Shown here one piece after another: positions 62,149 through 64,000 of a stretch of 64,000 nt of DNA (position 1 is the stretch's first letter; each line of letters opens with the position of its first letter). The stretch comes from Colletes latitarsis (Eukaryota > Arthropoda > Insecta > Hymenoptera > Colletidae). The stretch spans positions 3,038,001-3,102,000 of the forward strand of contig NW_027488379.1 of NCBI RefSeq assembly GCF_051014445.1. The letters run 5' to 3'. Under the pieces are notes generated by a model. It was not told the DNA's origin. It was given only the letters and a program-made list of their open reading frames with translations, and did no database searches. Both the position numbers and the translations under genes were made by a program.

Positions 62149-64000
62149 TGGTTATGTCTGGGTTAGTTCTGGTATTTGCAACCATGTGGCTCATACTTTC
62201 GCATTTTTCGCATTCCTGTTGGCCAGATAGTGGGTTTTCTCTGGTTTGGATCCCGTAGTAATGCGGTTCCACAACGAAACAGTCAATTAAACCTGGTTGC
62301 GAATAATATTTTAGCGGATAACGCCGGTTATGTCTCGGTTAGGTCTGGGATTTGCCCTCATCTGGCACGTACTTTCGCATTTTTCGCATACTTGTTGGCC
62401 AGATCCTGGGCTTTTTCTGGTTTGGATCACGTAGTAATGCGTTACCACACCGAAACAGTCAAATAAACCTGGTAGCGATTAATATTTTCGAGGATAATGC
62501 CGGTTATGTCTCGGTTAGGTCTGGGATTTGCCCTCATCTGGCACGTACTTTCGCATTTTTCGCATACTTGTTGGCCAGATCCTGGCCTTTCTCTGGTTTG
62601 GATCACGTAGCAATGCGGTACCACACCGAAACTGTCAATTAAACCTGGTTGCGATTAATATTTTAGAGGATAACGCTGGTTATGTCTGGGTTAGTTCTGG
62701 TATTTGCAACCATCTGGCTCATACTTTCGCATTTTTCGAATACCTGTTGGCCAGATCGTGGGTTTTCTCTGGTTTGGATCCCGTAGTAATGTGGTTCCAC
62801 AACGGAACAGTCAATTAAACCTGGTTGAGATTAATATTTTAGCGGATAACGCCGGTTATGTCAGGCATAGTTCTGGTATTTGCAATCATCTGGCTCATAC
62901 TTTCGCATTTTTCCAATACTTGTTGGCCAGATCATGGCCTTTTTCTGGTTTGGAACACGTAGTAATGCGGTACCACACCGAAACAGTCAATTAAACCTGG
63001 TTGCGATTAATATTTTAGAGGATAACGCCGGATATGTCTCGGTTTTTTCTGGGATTTGCAATCATCTGGATCATATATTCGTATGTTTCTCATCCTTGTT
63101 GGCCAGATCCTGGCCTTTCTCTGGTTTGGATCACGTAGTAATGCGGTACCACACCGAAACAGTCAATTAAACCTGGCTGCGATTAATATTTTAGGGGATA
63201 ACGCCGGTTATGTCAGGGTTTGTTCTGGTATTTGCAATCAACTGGATCATATATTCGTATTTTTCTCATCCTTGTTGGCCAGATCCTGGCCTTTCTCTGG
63301 TTTGGATCACGTAGTAATGCGGTACCACACCGAAACAGTCAATTAAACCTGGTTGCGATTAATATTTTAGAGGATAACGCCGGTTATTTCTGGGTAAGGT
63401 CTGGGATTTTCCCTCATGAGGCTCGTACTTTCGCGTTCCTCGCACTCATGTTGGCCTGATCCTGAGATTTTTCTGGTCTGGATCTCGTAGTAATGTGTTA
63501 CCACACTGAAACAGTCATTAAAAGCATGTTCCGATTCGTATTTTAGAGGATAACGCTGGTTATGTCAGGCATAGTTCTGGTATTTGCAATCATCTGGCTC
63601 ATACATTCGCATTTTTCGCATACTTGTTGGCCAGATCATGGCCTTTTTCTGGTTTGGATCATCGTAGCAATGCGGTACCACACTGAAGCAGTCAATTAAA
63701 CCTGGTTGCGATTAATATTTTAGAGGATAACGCCGGTTATGTCTCGGTTAGGTCTGGGATTTGCCCTCATCTGGCTCGTACTTTTGCATTTTTCGCATAC
63801 TTGTTGGCCAGATCCTGGGCTTTTTCTGGTTTGGATCACGTAGTAATGCGTTACCACACCGAAACAGTCAATTAAACCTGGTAGCGATTAATATTTTCGA
63901 GGATAATGCCGGTTATGTCTCGGTTAGGTCTGTGCTTTGCCCTCATCTGGCACGTACTTTCGCATTTTTCGCATACTTGTTGGCCAGATCCTGGGCTTTC
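62149..64000. repeat. Mixed family B monomers to window end
   Basis: Includes CTGGTAGCGATTAATATTTTCGAGGATAATG at 62470 and again at 63879 (offset 1,409 bp, eight monomers plus one base), so the window ends inside a further duplicated copy. One +1 monomer (GATCATCG) lies at 63657 and explains the extra base. The TGGATCATATATTCGTAT monomer recurs at 63067 and 63243. No gene and no array edge was found. Confidence 0.85.

Larger units (their letters stand above)
4834..63664. repeat. 177-bp (+1) monomers with GATCATCGTAG, 19 copies
   Basis: One extra T turns GATCACGTAG into GATCATCGTAG. Copies start at 4834, 16073, 16953, 17482, 19419, 21887, 23824, 25059, 25940, 26469, 28406, 29110, 42135, 42664, 46530, 49853, 53008, 56350 and 63657. 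All but the first are followed by CAATGCGGTACC or CAGTGCGGTACC, so they descend from one founder. They are absent from 29.2 to 42.1 kb. Because 177 is a multiple of three, they allow the longest open frames (144-167 codons) in the array. Confidence 0.92.
1..64000. repeat. Tandem satellite array, ~176-bp monomer, spans entire window
   Basis: The landmark GATAACGC recurs every 176 bp with few exceptions, for example at 61261 and 61437. Every part of the window can be read as this monomer or a close variant. A typical monomer counts 80 G+C in 176 bases (about 45%). Monomer lengths seen are 176 (standard), 175, 177, 170 and one of 97. No interrupting transposon, gene or unique DNA is visible. The monomer is near nucleosome length and the copies are organised into higher-order repeats, as is known for centromeric satellites of many eukaryotes; a centromeric or pericentromeric role is inference. 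I do not recognise the family by name. Orientation is uniform: all monomers read in the same direction on the + strand, and I saw no inverted segment. Confidence 0.98.
4401..64000. repeat. Family B main array (GTTGGCC type)
   Basis: About 339 monomers carrying CTTGTTGGCC, CATCTGGCTC, ACGCYGGTTATG and TTGCGATTAATATT. Two 5'-half classes alternate irregularly: class a (TTTGCCCTCATCTGG then CTCGTAC) and class b (TTTGCAATCATCTGG then CTCATAC). Several 3'-half classes combine with them: GCGGTACCACACCG, GTGGTACCACACTG, GTGGTTCCACAACG (usually with GGATCCCG upstream) and GTGTTACCACACTG followed by TCATTAAAAGC. Halves are reassorted between monomers, so classes are mosaic. Higher-order structure is described in the separate entries below. 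Confidence 0.93.

Noticed and set aside
144..62624. Minus-strand open reading frames of 60-93 codons with MRKTRKYEPD-like starts
   Set aside because: Same repeat origin, seen only where variants remove a stop codon. There is no consistent length, no separate conservation and no promoter or terminator context.
4463..63459. Many + strand open reading frames of about 60-167 codons with recurring peptides such as SSGSYFRIFRILVGQIL
   Set aside because: They repeat every 176 bp, overlap each other in different frames, and mostly begin at TTG of TTTGCCCTC or TTTGCAATC. The unit is not a multiple of three, so frames cannot be selected jointly. Variants include frameshifts and stops without pattern. 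They are by-products of stop-poor repeat sequence.
1..64000. CRISPR array
   Set aside because: Repeats are contiguous 176-bp units without short direct repeats separated by unique spacers, and there are no cas genes.
1..64000. Human-type alpha satellite or a CENP-B box
   Set aside because: Monomer length and sequence differ from the 171-bp alpha satellite, and I found no TTCG..A..CGGG arrangement matching a CENP-B box. TTCGCATTTTTCGCAT only shares the TTCG start.
1..64000. tRNA, rRNA or other structured RNA gene
   Set aside because: No cloverleaf-forming segment, A/B box pair or rRNA-like conserved core was recognised. The only dyads are the short repeat-borne palindrome and hairpin.

Overview
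The whole 64-kb window is one uninterrupted tandem satellite array with a basic monomer of about 176 bp (roughly 360 monomers). I see no protein-coding gene, RNA gene, transposon, CRISPR array or unique-sequence island. A typical monomer is about 45% G+C. It carries a fixed set of landmarks: TTTAGAGGATAACGC, a GTCTGGGATTTGC segment, paired TTCGCAT words, TTGGCCAGATCCTGG, TTTGGATC-CGTAG, a GGTACC core, and AAACAGTCAATTAAACCTGG. Arrays of nucleosome-sized 150-180 bp monomers with nested higher-order repeats (HORs) are typical of eukaryotic centromeric or pericentromeric heterochromatin. I do not recognise the family and cannot name the species. It is not human alpha satellite or the Arabidopsis 178-bp satellite as I know them.

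Layout. (1) 1 to about 4,400 is a divergent arm (family A, GTTGAAC monomers) with local one- and three-monomer duplications. (2) About 4,400-12,700 is the start of the main array (family B, GTTGGCC monomers), mixed, with a 1,050-bp-offset duplication at 8.6-10.2 kb. (3) 13.0-15.6 kb holds an apparently perfect seven-monomer HOR (1,232 bp, 2.1 copies). (4) 15.9-28.2 kb holds three related blocks of 3.3-4.5 kb that differ by insertions or deletions of whole monomers. (5) 29.9-38.1 kb is a set of nested duplications with offsets of 10, 11, 12, 14, 15 and 16 monomers. (6) 38.1-44.6 kb is mixed, with a two-monomer HOR at 42.7-43.5 kb. (7) 44.6-59.4 kb is an HOR of about 3.2-3.3 kb (18-19 monomers) with four copies of an 895-bp core. 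(8) 59.4-64.0 kb is mixed, with a perfect two-monomer HOR at 61.4-62.1 kb. Neither end of the array is inside the window.

How it works as a unit. Nothing here encodes a pathway. The sequence records repeated in-register unequal exchange and conversion-like patching. Family B keeps about ten CpG per monomer, whereas family A has TpG or CpA at many of the same positions, which may mean different methylation histories of core and arm. Open reading frames of 60-167 codons recur through the array, but they are by-products of the repeat. Block limits were found by eye and are good to about 20 bp unless stated.
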